Below are positions 25,219 to 27,254 of a stretch of 27,254 bases of DNA, piece after piece; position 1 is the stretch's first letter, and each line of letters starts with the position of its first letter. Source of the DNA: DAOUTY01 sp964453665 (GTDB lineage: Bacteria > Chloroflexota > Dehalococcoidia > SZUA-161); contig CAYVQT010000041.1 of the NCBI GenBank assembly GCA_964453665.1, positions 1 to 27,254 on the forward strand. The letters are read 5' to 3'. Under the pieces are notes generated by a model. That model was given only the letters and a program-made list of their open reading frames with translations, had not been told where the DNA came from and made no database searches. The translations under genes were made by a program, and so were the position numbers.

Positions 25219-25300
25219 CGTTGCCACAGGCATTTCGCCCTGAGGCTCTCTACGAGCCTGAGCCTCAGAGCCGATGGCAAACCTGAAGGGAGTGGCAACG
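25219..25300 (-). repeat. 82-bp element with terminal inverted repeats, copy 2
   Basis: This is the inverted partner of the element at 24001-24082, with the same nine-base ends and length. The seven differences by hand alignment are clustered at element positions 10, 17, 18, 20, 35, 57 and 69. It lies in the divergent region between queA and L25/Ctc, about 95 bases upstream of queA, outside both predicted promoters. Confidence 0.8.
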
Positions 25301-25450
25301 CTACATTTTCAGCGAAACTTCAAGCGCTAATCCCAGAGCACTAAACAAATTGCAAATCCAAATGTTAGAGGTTTACCCTCACCTTCTGAAATACCAGGAG
25401 AAACCATGTCCCTCCCACCGGGGAAGACGGAACTCCCCCAAACGTGAGGC

Positions 25451-25479
25451 TTGCTTTTAGTTCGGAATCTTGCTATAGT
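25451..25479 (+). promoter_or_regulatory. L25/Ctc promoter
   Basis: TTGCTT (25451-25456) and TATAGT (25474-25479) are 17 bases apart, with an extended TGC before the -10. Transcription would begin near 25486, leaving about nine bases before the ATG. The spacing and the -10 are the same as in the promoter at 82-110. Confidence 0.5.
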
Positions 25480-25494
25480 TAGTGACTGCGAGAA

Positions 25495-26184
25495 ATGGAA
25501 CATATAGAACTGCCAGCCGCCACCCGCGACATACTGGGCAAGAAGGTCAGGTTTCTGCGACGTCAAGGGCTCACACCTGCTAACCTCTATGGTCACAACG
25601 TCAAATCTACCGCTCTCCAGGTTGACACCATCCAGCTTAAAAACACCCTGGCCAAAGCTGGTAAAAGCAGCCTCGTCGCCCTGAAAGTCGATGGCTCAAA
25701 ACGGCCAAAGATGGTCATCATCCGCGACATCCAGCGCGAACCACTCACAGGCAGTGTTCTCCACATCGACCTCTACCAGGTCAAGATGGAGAAGAAGATA
25801 AAGCTCGAAGTACCCCTGGTATTCGTCGGTGAAGCAACCGCGATAAAAGACCGGGGAGGCATCCTGGTTCAGAATATGAACACAGTCGAGGTTGAGTGCC
25901 TGCCCGCCAATATGCCCTACAACATCGAAGTAGACCTATCGGTGCTGAAGGAGTTAGACCAGGCGGTGCATGTAAAGGACCTCGCTTTTGATGAAAGCGT
26001 TACCCCCGTGACCGACCCCGAACAATCGATTGTACAAATCGCACGCAGCAAGGTAGAGGTTGAAATAGCGGAAGAACTCGTGGCAGCGGAGGTGGAGGCA
26101 GAGGAGCTTGAGGCCGCGGCCGCCGAGGCAGAGGAAGAAAAAGCGGAAGCTGCCGAAACCACAGAAGAGGTTTCAGAGGAATAG
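25495..26184 (+). CDS. rplY: 50S ribosomal protein L25 / general stress protein Ctc
   Basis: A two-domain L25/Ctc (TL5-type) protein of 229 residues. The N-terminal domain (1-90) binds 5S rRNA, with the family pattern of an early RxxxGKKVRFLRRQGLTPANLYG and a later IRDIQREPLTGSVLHIDLYQV. The C-terminal beta domain runs to about residue 186. The last 43 residues (187-229) are a low-complexity Glu/Ala tail, common in long Ctc proteins. ATG at 25495 has only a weak GAG upstream, consistent with a near-leaderless message. It ends 17 bases from the convergent fmt gene; no clear bidirectional terminator was seen in that gap. Confidence 0.96.
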   Translation: MEHIELPAATRDILGKKVRFLRRQGLTPANLYGHNVKSTALQVDTIQLKNTLAKAGKSSLVALKVDGSKRPKMVIIRDIQREPLTGSVLHIDLYQVKMEKKIKLEVPLVFVGEATAIKDRGGILVQNMNTVEVECLPANMPYNIEVDLSVLKELDQAVHVKDLAFDESVTPVTDPEQSIVQIARSKVEVEIAEELVAAEVEAEELEAAAAEAEEEKAEAAETTEEVSEE

Positions 26185-26201
26185 AGCCCCAAACTTACCG
26201 A

Positions 26202-27155
26202 TTAATTACCGCCACCTAGTACAGCCCCTTCAAAATCCCTCTGACCCCGTAAGAACTCCAACGCCGGTATAGCGCGTTTACCTTCAAGTTGAACGGTCAG
26301 CAGCCCCAGAATACCATCGCCGGTCTCAACTCCGACCATTGGGGGGTTCCCCGATTCCAGAGCTATTACCAGCCCCGGCACCGTGTCGCTTTCTTTATGT
26401 AAAGGAACGGCCTCGTGTATCCTGAGCAGCTTCCCCTGCCACAGGGTGTAGCACCCCGGCCAGGGATTGAAAGCACGCACCCGCCGCCATATCTCGCTTG
26501 CAGACAGCCGCCAGTCAATAGCTCCGTCCTTCTTCGCAACCGGCGTCGTGTATGTGGCCTTGCTCTCATCTTGAGGCTGCGGTGCCAGACTCCTGTCGAG
26601 CCATAGGGGCAAGGTCTCCTCCAGCAGTCGCGCTCCGGCCTGCGCCAGCCTGACAGTGAGAGAGGCCGTGGTATCCTCGGGCTCTATTCCAACCACGAAC
26701 TGTGAAATAACGGGGCCGGTGTCCATTCCAGCGTCCATCAGCATAATCGTAACCCCTGTATCCTCGTCACCAGCTAGAATTGCAGCGGGTATGGGGGTGG
26801 CACCACGATAGCCGGGGAGGAGGGAGGGATGGATGTTGAGGCAGCCGAAAGCGGGTATGTCAAGAATGCGCTGAGGCAGTATCTGTCCGTAAGCAGCGAC
26901 AACGACAACATCCGGCCTGAGGGCAGCCAGCCGCTCAGCCTCAGCATGGTCTCGCAATGACACGGGCTGCAGAACCTCCAATCGCTGCCGCAGCGCCGCT
27001 TTCTTTACCGGCGACGGAGTCAGAACACGCCCTCTGCCCTCAGGCTTATCCGGCTGTGTATATACGGCAACCACCTCATACTCATCCCTGCTGAGTTGCT
27101 CCAGCGCAGGCACGCTGAACTCCGGCGTCCCCATAAACACAACACGCGTGCTCAT
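26202..27155 (-). CDS. fmt: methionyl-tRNA formyltransferase
   Basis: Fmt formylates initiator Met-tRNA with 10-formyl-tetrahydrofolate. The 317-residue length is normal. The start MSTRVVFMGTPEFSVPAL is typical. The catalytic triad of the formyltransferase fold is visible as N107 and H109 in NIHPSLLPGYRG (107-118) and D145 in DAGMDTG (141-147). The C-terminal OB-like domain begins near 210 with AFNPWPGCYTLW. ATG at 27155 is preceded by GAGGG about eight bases upstream. Its presence supports a bacterial genome, since archaea do not formylate the initiator. Confidence 0.97.
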   Translation of the reverse strand: MSTRVVFMGTPEFSVPALEQLSRDEYEVVAVYTQPDKPEGRGRVLTPSPVKKAALRQRLEVLQPVSLRDHAEAERLAALRPDVVVVAAYGQILPQRILDIPAFGCLNIHPSLLPGYRGATPIPAAILAGDEDTGVTIMLMDAGMDTGPVISQFVVGIEPEDTTASLTVRLAQAGARLLEETLPLWLDRSLAPQPQDESKATYTTPVAKKDGAIDWRLSASEIWRRVRAFNPWPGCYTLWQGKLLRIHEAVPLHKESDTVPGLVIALESGNPPMVGVETGDGILGLLTVQLEGKRAIPALEFLRGQRDFEGAVLGGGN

Positions 27156-27173
27156 CCTACTACCCTCACAGGT

Positions 27174-27182
27174 ATTCTATCA
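27174..27182 (-). promoter_or_regulatory. candidate extended -10 promoter of fmt
   Basis: The minus strand reads TGATAGAAT, an extended TG with TAGAAT (5/6). No -35 stands out. It lies 18 bases before the fmt ATG, leaving a short leader that still contains the Shine-Dalgarno. Confidence 0.35.
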
Positions 27183-27254
27183 CAAGCGTGGAGTCTACGT
27201 ACGTATTGCGTCAAATAAAACTGTTACCGAACTGGGGTCGTTGCCTCAAATACA

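Larger units (their letters stand above)
25124..25494. other. divergent intergenic region, queA to L25/Ctc
   Basis: These 371 bases hold the queA promoter (25135-25164), repeat copy 2 (25219-25300) and the L25/Ctc promoter (25451-25479). Between 25305 and 25450 nothing further can be supported; an 89-codon minus-strand frame there has no ribosome binding site and overlaps the next gene's start. Confidence 0.6.

Overview
This window looks like part of a bacterial chromosome that carries a large cell-surface glycan locus beside ordinary housekeeping genes. The housekeeping genes at the right end (queA, the L25/Ctc ribosomal protein gene and fmt) are bacterial. The left end has an STT3/AglB-type oligosaccharyltransferase next to a DUF1616 membrane protein, a pairing I associate with archaea and with some Chloroflexota. 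Together with the 'TTCGACAAGCTC' interspersed repeat, which I remember from Dehalococcoidia-like genomes, this suggests Chloroflexota (class Dehalococcoidia). That placement is inference; there is no rRNA or taxonomic marker here to settle it. No tRNA, rRNA, CRISPR array, transposase or phage gene was seen.

Layout. (1) 82-3443, plus strand: a promoter, the DUF1616 protein and the STT3 oligosaccharyltransferase. (2) 3536-7112: a minus-strand methyltransferase, then plus-strand GT2 (polyprenyl-phosphate sugar synthase type) and GT4 glycosyltransferases. (3) 7124-17314, minus strand: a Wzt/Wzm-type polysaccharide ABC exporter, three paralogous GT4 glycosyltransferases with an unusual hydrophobic insertion, a GT39/ArnT-like membrane glycosyltransferase, and an FdtA/FdtB/FdtC-like set for a TDP-3-acetamido-3,6-dideoxyhexose. 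(4) 17315-19530: an AT-richer patch with a sulfotransferase and a methyltransferase, probably acquired separately. (5) 19531-23819, minus strand: a tightly packed second sugar operon (UDP-glucose dehydrogenase family, hexapeptide acyltransferase, DegT aminotransferase, Gfo/Idh dehydrogenase), which reads as a UDP-linked 3-acetamido-sugar or sugar-acid pathway. (6) 24001-25300: queA, bracketed by two inverted copies of an 82-bp element with terminal inverted repeats. (7) 25495-27155: L25/Ctc and fmt, convergent.

How it may work together (inference). The two amino-sugar modules supply unusual nucleotide sugars. The GT4 enzymes assemble a glycan on the inner face of the membrane. The GT2 enzyme charges polyprenyl phosphate for the GT39/ArnT-like enzyme acting on the outer face. 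The ABC transporter exports a polymer, and STT3 with DUF1616 transfers a lipid-linked glycan to asparagines of surface proteins, for example an S-layer. Sulfation and methylation would decorate it. No initiating phosphoglycosyltransferase, TDP-glucose synthase/dehydratase (RmlA/RmlB) or Wzx/Wzy is in the window, so the pathway must be completed elsewhere.

Several starts were set from Shine-Dalgarno sequences, stop/start overlaps and paralogue comparison, and are shorter than the longest open frames. Promoter calls are by eye.
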